DNA of 64,000 bases, taken from NCBI GenBank assembly GCA_026686845.1, contig JAIVEN010000013.1, positions 578,001-642,000 on the forward strand, in the 5' to 3' direction. The notes beneath the pieces are model-generated. The model worked only from the letters and a program-made list of their open reading frames with translations. It was not told where the DNA came from and made no database searches. This stretch comes from Adenanthera pavonina. Its lineage: Eukaryota; Streptophyta; Magnoliopsida; Fabales; Fabaceae. Positions 1 to 11,910 of the stretch are shown in pieces (within the stretch, counting starts at the first letter, position 1; each line of letters opens with the position of its first letter). A program made the position numbers and the translations under genes.

Positions 1-75
1 GAGCACAAGAGTAATTAAAAGGGTTAAAAAGAGAAATAGGCTCATGTGTACAACAACAGGCCAACACAGGTGAAA

Positions 76-1110
76 TCATTTCCATAACTCATAAGGTATC
101 TTATTTATTTTCTTATAAGGTATTCTATTCTGTGGAAAATATGCAAACAACAAAGCTTTACCCCATAAATTATTTGGTAAAAAGGAACTTACAATAGCGT
201 TCATAATTTCTTTTGATGTTTTGTTTTTCCTTTCTACTACTCCATTATATTCAAGTGAATACGGAGGAGTTAATTCATGGATTATTCCTTCTTTTTCACG
301 AAAAACATTAAATAAAACATATTCTTCTTCTTTATATGATCTACCTCTTTTTATTTTTTTGTTTAGTTGGTTTTCTACCCCTACCTTATACAAAAGAAAT
401 TTATCAAATACTTCATATTTATTTCTTAGTAAATATACTTTAGTATATCTTGAAAAATCATCTATAAAAGTTACATAGTGCCTTTTGTCATCTCTTGTTT
501 CAGTTTGTTTTTAATCACCAAAGTTAGTATGTATTAAAGCAAATAATTCAATTTCTCTTTGTGTAGAAAAATGAGATTTTTTATTTAATTTGGTTTCTAT
601 ACACACTCCACATTTACTTAAACTATTAGTTTTAATTCCAGAAATTAAACCAAGATGTTACATTTTCTTTCTATAAGACTTACTAACATGTCCTAACTTT
701 GCATGCCAAATATCAAAAGAATTAATCAAATAAACAAGCAAGTAAGAAGAAGATCATTCATTTAACAACATTGAGTACAAACAATCCTTGATTACAATAG
801 CTTTTTCCCATAAAGACATTGTTTATTGTCATCACAATCTTGTCAGATTCAAATGACATCTTAACCCAAGTCTTTCCCAATAGGGCAATAGAAACTAAAT
901 TTGCTCTAACATTAAGCACATGAAAGACATCATTGAGAGTCAAGGTCTTTCTAGATATAAACTTGAGATCAACTTTTCCTTTCCCTAGAACTTTTGTAGC
1001 TCGGGAATCAGCAAGATAAATATAGTCTTCTCTTTCCTTTATAGGATAATAAGAAGTAAACAACTCCCTATTTGCACAAATGTGGATGGTAACTCTAAAG
1101 TCTACCACCT
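76..1110 (-). pseudogene. copia protease and integrase remnant
   Basis: The protease region (758-1110) reads VVDFRVTIHICANRELFTSY. The family active site is D-S/T-G, and here the two residues after the aspartate are F and R, so it is inactive. The segment continues with the LGKGKV and LTLNDVFHV motifs usual for this family. The integrase (76-720) keeps YVTFIDDFSRYTKVYLL and the catalytic glutamate in ERKNKT, but the first catalytic aspartate of the usual HTD is N (HTNFGD). Stops and a frame change separate the zinc-finger part from the core. It would have cut the polyprotein and inserted the cDNA; here it is a relic. Confidence 0.8.
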
Positions 1111-1407
1111 ACTTTCTCACATCAAAGACAAAGACAACTTGAGAAATGACTGCAACAATGACCTCTTCAGCATTGTTCTCATCTCCGTGAACCAAATTTG
1201 CATTTGGCTTGAGAGGATTATCATTTCTAGCTTTCTTTCTACCTTGAGTAACATGATGACCCCGCTTATTATAGACAAAGCAATTGCCCTTCATTTTGAA
1301 CTTGGGGTTATCATTCTTGGGTTTGTAATCATTTTTTTATCAGAATCATACCTCTTATTATACGGCTTTGTCTACACTAGATTTACTTTAGAGGCTATCT
1401 CCTTTCC

Positions 1408-1985
1408 CTTTGCTACTTGAGACTCCTAACTCCTTTCAATTAGTATCTTCAATGCTAATATGAGTGATGAAATCTAATAATGAAAGCTATTTCTACTTGT
1501 GTTTGAGTTGCTGCTTATAGTCTTTCCATGAGTTTGGTAGTTTTTCAATCGAGATCTCAGCAACAAATTCATCAAGAAGGTTGATCTTTTCAGCACGAAG
1601 TTTCTCTAACAACTTGTGATATTCATTAATCTGCAACTTTATATCTTTGTCCTCTAACATTTTCCATCTATAATAGTTACCTATAATAAACTTTTGCTTT
1701 CCGGCATCCTCAGCAATATATTTGGCAATGAGTGACTCTCAAATTTTGTTGGCTTCTTTATACACATAGTAGACATCACCGATATCATTAAATAGAGTAC
1801 TAATGATTGTATGCCTGGATACCTTATTTGCATAGTCCCAAGTACTCTTCTGAGCCTACTCAGCATCCGTCAAAGGCTTAGACTATGTGAGTGCAATTGT
1901 AACCCCATGCATGCTGAGGGCAGAAAAAACACACTCTTACCACCTCTTGAAATTTTAACCATCAAACACCTCAATCCCATTCAGA
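1408..1985 (-). pseudogene. copia gag (UBN2-type) remnant
   Basis: Minus-strand translation gives pieces typical of plant copia gag, such as AEDAGKQKFIIGNYYRWKM, QINEYHKLLEKL and EKLPNSWKDYKQQLKHK. A start-like segment, MHGVTIALT, lies near 1915. Several stop codons interrupt the same frame. Gag would form the virus-like particle that packages element RNA. The zinc knuckle that follows at 1235-1294 (NCFVYNKRGHHVTQGRKK) has lost its second and last cysteines, so it could not hold zinc in the usual CCHC way. Confidence 0.8.
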
Positions 1986-2230
1986 AATGATCTGGGAAGT
2001 GACATTGGAGGTACTACCAGAAAGATGTAGATGAAGGCAACAACAGCTCCCCAACACCGGAAATAGCAGTGGCAATGCTAGCAGCATCACATCGTTAACG
2101 TTGAATATTTTTAAAACAAATTTCAACAAAAAGTGTCCATTACTACATATAATCTTAGGTGCAAAGAGAGGGAGGAATTGATGGATTTCACTTGCATTGG
2201 CTAGTTCTTGTGCGCACAAACCCACTCCCT

Positions 2231-5200
2231 TGTACTTACTTTTGTGCTCATCTTAGTATATATACATTAAGACTTTCACTAACTTGAGTATTATGGGACT
2301 ATGGGACTTCTCTCTTTTTGACACATAGTAACTAAAACTTCCAACAAGAATATTATCAGCACTGCAGGCATCTGAAGCGTGTAAGATTCAAACAACTGAC
2401 GTTTAGCATTTTTTCTTTAGAAGAGGGGGAGAGAGAGAGAGAGAGAGAGCAGGGTCAAACATTTGGCGTGACGAAGACATCAAATCAAAATATCAATATA
2501 TTGTATTACAAGAACGTAGGACACGTATAGATGCGTGGATGTGTCCAAATGCTAATTAATTTATATAAATTAACAAGAGGTTCTCGCCTGAACTAGATGA
2601 AACGTACGTTTTTCTCTTGTTTCTGTCTTTAATTTTGTATAGAGGACGAATGTCTGTTCATACTTTGAGTTTGAGTAATCCAAAGTGAATAAAATGGACC
2701 GTTCGTGCTTACGCTAGCTAATTAAATTAAATGGCCAAAACATCGGTCAGGTTCACGTGACTTGAGAGTGAGAGATCCACACAAAAGCTATTATCGGTTC
2801 AAGGGGTAGCATCCCCATCGTTTTATATACATTTGGTATCCACGCGCTTGCATATATGCTTTCCTTTATCTTTTTCACTACTAAAATTTCAGATTCATTT
2901 GACTAATCTATTCATATATTATATAAATATATATCCATTATCTATGAAATAAGTATGAATATAGATATATATATATATATATTTTATCTACGAAAAGAAA
3001 TAATGGTTTACACACACACACAACTTAATTATATCCTCATTCACGTATATATATAGTTATAGATACCCACACAGAAGTACTTGTGACGCCAATCTGGATA
3101 GTTGGATTTGATTCTTGTGATGGTTTAAAATTATATATGTTTCAATTTTGTTTTATTCTCAACAGATAAAAAATTGGAATTTATACAGACCATGCATGTA
3201 AAACATTTTGTGCAATAAACTGAAAAATATGTCTTTGATATCTTATTCTGATCTTAATTAAAAAGAAGAAATTATTTTATTTTTTATATATTCTTTACTT
3301 ATAAAAGAACCAAAATATAAAGTAATACATCCATAGAACAGACTAACTAAAGATTGATGATCATGCTTCTAAATTGGATAAAAGGAGACAATCGTACGTG
3401 TTCGTCCCTCTAATATATAAGTTCTGTAATTTTAAATGAAATAAACAAAGCTCACAAGCTTTGAATGGATGATTGGTCTCTAATACGAGGACTAATTAAT
3501 TAATTTGTCGCTTCTCTCTCTCTCTCTATAAATATATATATAATGGAGAAAAAAAAAATTTTGTTACCAGGGTGGAGAAAAGGGTTTAATTTATTAATAG
3601 TGGATCGATCACAAATGATGAAATTTGGAAACCCATATAGATTAGTAGAATAATTTAACGGATGGTTGTTTGGTTGACAAATCGTTTTGAATGTTAATGA
3701 CTCTACCATGCATGACGAATATTCTTCAACTACCTCTCCATAATTTTAAAGTTTGGTGCATTTCTCTCAACAATTCTTTACTTTTCCATTCCAATATATA
3801 TGACCAAACTCAACTAAAATAATGTTGCTTGTCGAAGGTAAAAACAGGAAATTAAGGGGGGCTGCTTCCTGTTGATTAAAATATCTCTATCCCCAAATTA
3901 AAGCAAATCAAATAATTAAGATTGAAAAAGCATAGTAGGTTCGTGAAACATTGGCGGTACGTTGTTGTTGACACTTGCCACTTGGGTTGCTTACATTTCA
4001 TTCTCATTTATTTTATCCTTTTTCTTTTTTATTACTATTATTATTATTATATATATGTGATAACTAATTAACACTAATAGTAGTAATAATGTATAATTAG
4101 AAAAATGAGAATATATATATATAACACATCAACGTGATCCATCCCTCTCATTTCGTAATCACAAGAAAAGAATAAAGAAATGCGATGGAGGTGACGTAAC
4201 CACGCGAAACACAAGTGAAGAGAGAAGCAGAGTAAAGATGTCTTCTCTACGGTTATTGCTTTTTCCTCCGGCAGCCAATTCTCAGAAACGCATGCAAACA
4301 CCGTTATGCTTAATTATTCCTCAAATTCATACGCCCAATTTTTTTCTACCAAAAAAAAAAAGACTTTGCAAAATGGCTAGAGGTATGAGAGAGAGCTGGA
4401 GAAGAAGAAAAGGCATGCAAGAGATAATGTTGAGGATATACATATATGGGCACTGTGTTAATTTATATATATAAAAGAAGTGAGAAAAAAAAATCTCTAA
4501 TGACTCTAATAAATACAAATCAATTTACACAATTGATTATAATATTATTAAATTAGTTGTGATAGGGTCAATCTAAATAAGATACAACTCCAAATTGACC
4601 GTAATCAACTTATTACATAAACATATAACGCACGTAATCTTGCCATCGACTATTCAGATGCTACATGGTAGTAATTTGATCAAACCTTTATAACTAAATG
4701 ACAGTGACACCACCGTTGAAGCGACCGGACTCATTACAGCTAAAGTGAACGGCTGATAAGACAGTCGAGCGAGCCACGTGTTCCCATCTTATGCCGTTGT
4801 TGTAGGTTGGAGCTTCCACCCATTCACATATTTTGCACATATTACCATTTGCGCGCCATTGCTTTGCTTGCAAGAAAATTAAACTGTTTTTCCAAAATAG
4901 AAAATGATTATACTATTTTTTTTTGGGGGAACAATGTGAGATAAATTTACATAAATACACCATTATTATTAATGTGAGACAATTACTTTTTTATAAAGAA
5001 AAAGTTAATTTATCTTAAAGCGTAACTTCCTAACTTGGGTGGGGTCATTAGAAGAGTTTGTTGGGTTGTGTATGACAAGCGCGCTGAAATGAAGAAATGG
5101 AAGAAACGCTGTCAGGCTCAGAGTTGCGGAGGGAGAAGTTGCTCCTTCATCTCATCTTCATGTTAGCAACCCAACGCTCTTTCAAATAATATTTCAGAAT

Positions 5201-5231
5201 CGTTTCTTCTTTCTCTCTCTCTCCAACCGCC
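2231..5231. other. AT-rich intergenic region upstream of the O-fucosyltransferase gene
   Basis: No gene was recognised; the short open frames are scattered and match nothing familiar. The stretch holds a GA run (2430-2449), TA and CA microsatellites near 2955-3025 and a further CT run near 3515. A G-box core (CACGTG) lies at about 4775-4780, roughly 450 bp upstream of the next start codon. A pyrimidine-rich run (about 5206-5226) sits directly before that ATG, as is common around plant transcription starts. Confidence 0.5.
2430..2449. repeat. (GA)n microsatellite
   Basis: About ten uninterrupted GA units, directly visible. Candidate length polymorphism only. Confidence 0.9.
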
Positions 5232-8200
5232 ATGACAGTCTACTCAATGAAGAGAAAGAAGCAACAAACTCACAGACTAACTCTCATTGGTCTCCTTATA
5301 AACAATCTCCTCCGTCGACGCTTCCTCCACCGTCTTCTCGTTTCCGCCGTCTCCGGCTGCCTTCTACTGCTCTTCGCCATCTTCTCTCTGCTCGCTCCCT
5401 CTCCCGTACATCACCTTTCTTCGGTAAACTCTCTTCCATTCTTTCATTTTCCTGCGTCTTCGGTCAATCTGGATTGCTGAATTTTATGTTTATCTTGTAT
5501 GAGCGCCTCTTTTTCTGTTTATTTATTGTTTGTCTTACTTGTTTTCATTCCCCTTTTCTTTTTGCCTGAGCACCTCCAGTTTAGTGACAAGGTCGGGTCT
5601 CCATCGAACTCCCATCCAGAGTTGGTGTTTCGTGTTCCAGTAAGGAAACTTCTGCCATAACATAAATGAGAATTCTGGATTTTTTTTATACGCTTTTGAG
5701 TCCGTTTTTCATTTTTCTCTCCCGGATTTTAAAGGCGAATGGAGGCAGTTTAGGCCGTGATTTATGGAGTTCGACTCACTCGCACCTTTACTATGGCTGC
5801 AGCAATGCTAGCGATCGGTTTTTAAGTAAGTTATCTTAACCATCTAACAGAGAGAGAACTCTTTCGTTCTCACAGTATTAAAATCTATTTTTTTTCTTTT
5901 AACTGCGTATTAAAATGAATCAGAATGTTGAGTGCATTTTACTTCATTTATTTAGGGCTGGTGGGTTGATTAGCCTTTTTCTTCAATTACCTTGTAATCA
6001 AAGAATCTTGTTGAATTTACAAATCAGTTGCATATGTGAAGTTTTTCTTCCAGATGCTAATGTCAAAACGCATCCCAAGCGATACTTGTTAATTGCCACA
6101 AGTGGAGGATTGAATCAACAAAGAACAGGGGTGAGCTTCTTGAGCCATGCTTTTTGTTGTTCTTGTTTGTTCTTTTCGTGATCATCTGTGGTATTGATTG
6201 CACACTAAGCTTCTTGTTTATTTATTTATTTGGATAATATGCAATGACAAATTCTCCGCCAGTTAAATTTGCAGCTTATCTTGTTAATATTTAATGTTAT
6301 ATTGGATTTCGAATATACTCTGTACCTACCACTTATTTTAGGAAAACCGAATTTGACTTTTTTAAAACGAAAAAAGAAATTAAGAACTTTAGCTTCAATG
6401 AAAAACGTTATGTTTATATCTTTAGATTGTTCAAGTCATCTCTAAGTATTTTTGTTGTATTTGCTGGCTGACATTAATGATTGTGACCTTGAGTCCATGG
6501 CTTATTCATTCATTTGTAGACTGGTTCTATGTTTGGATGAGTAATCCTTTTTCCCCCTCCTAAGTCAATAAGAATATTTTTTGAGTGTCCCAATTAAGAA
6601 AATGGCATTTCATAGAAATTATCAGAAGCGCGGAGATTCCATGTTAATGATGTTACGAGAGATTATCCCTTAACTCTATCTTGATTTAAAACTAGGTTGT
6701 AAGGTTATTATCAAGAACATGATTTAAACCAAACTTAATGAACGTTTTCAACGGGCATACACAATTAATATTGTTGTCAGGGCATTGGTATAGATTATTT
6801 ATTTTTCTTTATGTGCCACCAGAAACTCATTGATCAGTAACAGATGTAATGAGTAATTTTGGAAGGGTATATAAAGTGCTTTTTGATGCTGAAAGATGTG
6901 ACTTGGTTGCAGATAACAGATGCCGTTGTAGCAGCATATCTTTTGAATGCTACTCTTGTTGTTCCAATGCTGGATCAGCAATCTTTCTGGAAAGACACGA
7001 GGTCTGTATTTACATTTTACTTCTAATAAACATCTGCTAAGAATATCTAGTCTACTGCTTCAATTGAAAGACAAATTGATTATCTGGCTTTGTCTTAATT
7101 TACACGTGATATGCTATATCTTGCAGCAACTTTGCTGAAATATTTGATGTGGACTGGTTTATATCATTCCTACGGGATGATGTTAGAATTATAAAACAGC
7201 TTTCAGATAAGGAAGGGAAATCTGTGACTCCATATACAATTCGCGTTCCTAGGAAATGCACTCCCGAGTGCTACAAGGATCGTGTTTTACCTCATCTTGT
7301 CAAGCGGCATGTAAGTTTTATGATGCTTGATTTCATGGAACATAATTTGCTTGCTCTTCACCTAGTATAATCTGCACCTTAATTACTATTGTGGTTCCAT
7401 AATTGGAAGCCATTCTTGAAAGAGTTCACTGTGTAAATTCTGTCGGACAGCTACTTTTGCAACTCTCTAGTATAAATTGAAATTGTTAAATACATGAGCT
7501 CACCTTGAGTTTAGTAAATATTGTTGCAACGATATTTTCCTTCATTCCTTGAATGACAGTTGAATGGTTGGTACAGGTTGTTCAGCTCACTAAGTTTGAC
7601 TACAGACTTTCTAATAGGTTGGATGCAGATCTTCAAAAGCTGAGGTGCAGAGTTAACTACCATGCTCTTAAATTTACCGAGTCCATCCTAGGAATGGGTA
7701 GATTATTAATTGAGCGGATGAGAATGAAAAGCAAGCATTTCATTGCTCTACATTTGAGGTCAGGTTAAATAGTTCTAATTAAACTTTACCTCTGGTTCCA
7801 TTACCATCGAATGCAATACTATCCATTTATGAACCAAGCAATTAACATCAGTTTGTGCTAGGCTTCTGGGATAAGAGATTGCTTCCACTGAAATACATAT
7901 AGTTCTATGTCAATCTTGATTTTATTTATCTTTTCCATGTTCAATAGGATAATTTTTGATTTAAACTGATGGTTATCGCTTAGGTATGAACCCGACATGC
8001 TTGCATTCTCTGGGTGCTATTATGGCGGGGGAGAAAGGGAAAGAAGAGAACTTGGTGAAATTCGGAAGCGATGGAAAAGTTTACATGTAAGGTTCTTCCT
8101 TCTTCTTAGGAATCACATCTTGTTGGCTTGTATGAATATTGACATAGGTTTATATGGGACACAGCCAAGTAACCCTGAGAAAGTACGAAGGCATGGAAGA

Positions 8201-9025
8201 TGCCCACTCACCCCAGAGGAAGTAGGGCTTGTGCTAAGAGCATTAGGCTTTGGAAGTGATGTGCACTTGTACGTGGCATCGGGAGAAATATATGGAGGTG
8301 AGGAAACATTAGCACCCCTCAAGGCTCTTTTCCCAAACTTCCATTCAAAGGAGACCATTCTTAACAAGGAGGAGTTGGCACCATTTGCGCCATTTTCTTC
8401 TCGCATGGCAGCCATTGATTTCATAGTTTGTGATGAAAGCGACGTTTTTGTCACAAATAACAATGGTAACATGGCAAAAATGTTAGCTGGAAGGAGGTAA
8501 TGTTTCTTTCGTGATGTCTGAAAATTAATTCTGGAAATCTATATGATGACGGGAACTATCAATGTTCTACCAAAAGCACACACACACACTTTTTCAAGTC
8601 TTCTATTTTTTTTTTTCCCATTTTCCTTTTGATCTTATGTAAGCCTAAAAATAACACATGGAAAATTGAATGAAAGAAATTGACATTGACTCTGCGCCAA
8701 ATCTGGTCATTGACTCTGCATGCACATGCGGTAATGCTCTGATCACTATTGCAGGAGATATTTTGGCAACAGACCTACCATTCGACCAAATGCTAAAAAG
8801 TTGTACCGGTTGTTTATGGTAAAAAATATCACAACTTGGGAAGAATTTGCATCCCGGGTTCGAACTTATCAGATTGGATTCATGGGAGAGCCAAATGAGT
8901 TAAAGCCTGGGACGGGTGAGTTTCATGAGAATCCTTCATCTTGCATATGCCAAGACACTGAGGCAAGAACTGGGGTAGTTCCCTATCCTCGAAGTCAAAC
9001 CGTGACAGTCTTGAAGGTAATATGA
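5232..9025 (+). CDS. O-fucosyltransferase family protein (plant DUF246 type), 10 exons
   Basis: Exons chosen from GT-AG sites and phase: 5232-5423, 5580-5639, 5735-5825, 6054-6130, 6913-7001, 7127-7310, 7577-7758, 7984-8086, 8165-8496 and 8755-9025. They join without a stop to 526 residues. A basic head (KRKK...RRRFLHR) and one hydrophobic segment at about residues 37-56 make a type II membrane anchor, pointing to the Golgi. Family motifs follow in order: ATSGGLNQQRTG, TDAVVAAYLLNATLVVP, FIALHLRYEPDMLAFSGC, GRCPLTPEEVGLVLRALG, YGGEETLAPLKALFPNF, SRMAAIDFIVCDESDVFVTN and RRYFGNRPTIRPNAKKL. The family is thought to move fucose from GDP-fucose onto wall glycans or glycoproteins; the exact acceptor cannot be read from sequence. 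Exon 9 could start at an AG near 8147, but only 8165 keeps the phase. Length and motif set are normal for the family. A CT-rich tract lies just before the ATG. Confidence 0.93.
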
Positions 9026-11131
9026 TGGATATTAAAGATCCGAATATTGGTGACATGACAGAAGAGCAGTTTACTGTGGAGGAGCAGTGATCCAATGTAG
9101 AGAGTAATTGGACGACGTAACAGAAGTCAGATTCAACAACAAGGATATAGAGCAGATTCAGTTCCCGGATTTCTATTGAAATCTAGACAACCTGTTTTAG
9201 AAGAATTCTTTTCAGATTAGCGGGAAGACATATTCTAACCCAATCATTCAGCAGACATTTTTTGTCCATGGCGTTGGCCTCCTAGGACGGGAATCTTTCC
9301 ATACTGTGGATAGTCGTATATAGAAGATTTGATTTGATAGGGAGCTGCTTTGAAAATTTAGTGAGTGTGAGATTGACAAATGTGGACATGGATTGACAAG
9401 GAATATTAAAAGTTATTATTGCTAACAGTAATTTAAATAATTGGGAGATTAAGAAATTCTAAATTCTCAAATAAACAAACATACTTACATGTAACATGTA
9501 GATGGTCCTAAGAAAGTTATGCGCTAAAAAATAAGACGGGGAGGAGAAACAACCTACTTTGCCCCTTAGTGGTAAAAATTGAAGAAAAAAAAAAAAGAGG
9601 GTGAGAGGAATAGGGAGCTGTTATTGAATGATGCTTTGGCAAATATTTAGTGTATTTGTAATTTAACTAGAGTACTAGACTACTATTAATTTAATTTAAC
9701 TCCAAGTAATTAATTAATAGACAATTAATTAATAACAAAATTCATAATTGTAACTACGAAGTACAAGAAGTTGAGACTTCAACTCAATGAACTTATGTTT
9801 AATTTAAACTGTTACGAATTTCACACAATTAATTAAGATCCAATCTATTAATTCACAAACAAGATCAATTAAAATTATCCCCTGAGTAAATACTGATGTA
9901 GTCCATCTACATTACCAGATACATACCAGAGAAAAAAATTGCAGTGATCGCCGCAAAGGCCAGTACGTATACTGAATTCTTGTTATATTTAAATTTGATG
10001 ATTGTTTTCTTTTATTTATTTTGGGATAAGGCAGGGGAGCAACGTAGTGATTGTATTTGCTGGTTTTGGGTGAATGAGCTGGTCTTGTTTATCCAAAAAA
10101 CAAAAAGGGAGGTGGTCCTGTAAGCTGATGAACAGTGCGCGGATGTCTATGATAAAGCCCATGTATGCAGGATCCTACGAAAGGACACTTGAGTCCTTGG
10201 AAGTTGAGTCTTGGGAGCACCGACTTTTGCTGCAGGCGGCAAGCCCCAAACCCTGTTCCTACCCAATCTTAACAAAACCATTTGTTTTGTTTGGACTTTG
10301 GTTCTTTCTTACAAGATCTGTTGTAAGTTGCTTCAGTTGGCAAAAGAAGAAGGAAAAGGTATATGTTGCAACTTCACAAGTGTATGACGATGTTGTTGGA
10401 TTTGGCTTTGCTTTGGTTAATTTTGTTAAATGTGATAATAATAAAGGAGTGAAATGAAAATGAATCATCCCATGCAAGTGCGGTGCACGTGCTTGGTCAG
10501 TACCGTTGTGTTTCTGCACACCCTTTTGGTATGCCGACAAACAAATCTCCAAATGAAATGAAGGGAGTCAGAAACAAATTTTGCTGAAAAACACATGAAA
10601 GTGACCTCTCAACGCAACGCATTACACACACACACACACACACAAAGGAATGGAATGCATAACCTACCTACCTTTCATCCTTCAACTTCATTAATTCGGA
10701 TTAATGTTACTTAGACTCTAAATTGAATCTCATGCATGCGATGCAGTCGTGGTAATTCATCTGGATTGGATTGGATTTCACTCTCTCGTCTGCTTCTTCC
10801 CGGTTAGAGAGGCAGACAGGTGAGCGTCACATTGAGGATTTGTAGGGAGGGAGATCTAATAATAATAGTAATAATAACAACTTAGAAGTCACATGCGGCT
10901 TTGTACGACGAAAGGGAAGGGAAGCCTATATATATATAGATATAGTACAAGAATTTTTAAAAAGTCGGAATAGGTCAGAACACAATTCACAAAAGACCCT
11001 CCCTCTGTTTGTATTTGTGTGTGTGGACCCATCACGGCAATAACACATGAATGATGTTTGTATGTATCCATTTCAAATTTTTTTTTTTAAATGGAGACTC
11101 TCGTCTCTGGTTATCTTTCCCACGTTCCCAT

Positions 11132-11161
11132 GAGAGGAGAGGAGAGGAGAGGAGAGGAGAG
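11132..11161. repeat. (GAGAG)n pentanucleotide microsatellite
   Basis: Five to six copies of a 5-bp purine unit, directly visible. Confidence 0.9.
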
Positions 11162-11284
11162 CATTATCTATCATTGAAATTCTATTCTTGTTGGGTGCAA
11201 AAAGAAAAGCAAGATCTTCTCTCACTGATTCTGCACAAACTCCCCCATTTATTTACTTTAAACCATTTCAAAACATTGGTAATG

Positions 11285-11311
11285 CTATCTATCTATCTAT
11301 CTATCTATCTA
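11285..11311. repeat. (CTAT)n tetranucleotide microsatellite
   Basis: Between six and seven CTAT units in a row, followed by CATCTTCATT. Directly visible. Confidence 0.9.
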
Positions 11312-11654
11312 CATCTTCATTCTTCCTCTGCTCTTAATTTTAATTTGTTTTAATGGATAAAAGTTTCAGCGATGAGTTGATTATCAGCTACTACATATTC
11401 TTCCACTACTTCTGCCTAATCTCTTTTGACTTGCAATTTTCTATGCCCCTCTTTTCCTTTCACTTCCCCAATTAACCTCTCCCTAATTAAGAATCCAATA
11501 CCATCATAAATTACTCCAACTTTTCATTCCCCTCAATCACGTGCCTTTTCCTCAATGTGGCCTGCGTCCCGCTACACTGGGGCCACACTTAATTTCTCCC
11601 TTTTCTTTTAACTTGCTTACCACAAATATCAATGAATCATACTACTTTCTCTTC

Positions 11655-11910
11655 GATTCTATATATAGGATCTTTTATCTTGATATTAAATATAAGACCA
11701 TTTATAATATATGAGATAATATTTATTATACATTTCTAAAAGATGCCCCTATTTAATGTATCTAAAAAGAAAGAGAAAGAGATTTATTAAGGGTAGTTTT
11801 GAAAAATTATTGAAATTTTCAGAGAAATCGAGATAATTAATTAGTTTTAATTCCAATTCTTAATCCACATGATTCGGTTAAAAGGATCTTATATTAATAA
11901 CCAGAGGGGA
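11655..11910. mobile_element. Stowaway-like MITE, diverged copy 1
   Basis: The left end reads CTCTTCGATTCTATATATAG and the right end, reversed, CCCTCTGGTTATTAATATAA, which align as imperfect terminal inverted repeats continuing into GGATCTTTT. The interior (11815-11900) shares a long stretch with 33520-33605, for example TTAATTAGTTTTAA followed by a CACAT box. It is AT-rich and non-coding. Exact ends are uncertain by about 10 bp. Confidence 0.6.

Larger units (their letters stand above)
1..2230 (-). mobile_element. Ty1/copia retrotransposon, decayed 5' part, cut by window edge
   Basis: Read on the minus strand, the order is gag, degenerate zinc knuckle, protease remnant, then integrase, which is the Ty1/copia order up to the point where the window ends. 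Reverse transcriptase and RNase H would lie before position 1. Frames are broken by many stops and shifts, so it is dead. No LTR or primer-binding site could be recognised beyond 2230, so the 5' boundary is approximate and the 5' LTR is either lost or too diverged to see. The integrase differs from what a simple relative of the copia element at 48976-52095 would offer, because that element has lost this region; family identity between the two cannot be tested here. Confidence 0.85.

Noticed and set aside
8110..8164. Earlier splice acceptors for exon 9 of the O-fucosyltransferase gene
   Set aside because: They break the reading phase or add residues not seen in relatives; CACAG before 8165 keeps phase and gives KSLHPSNPEK.
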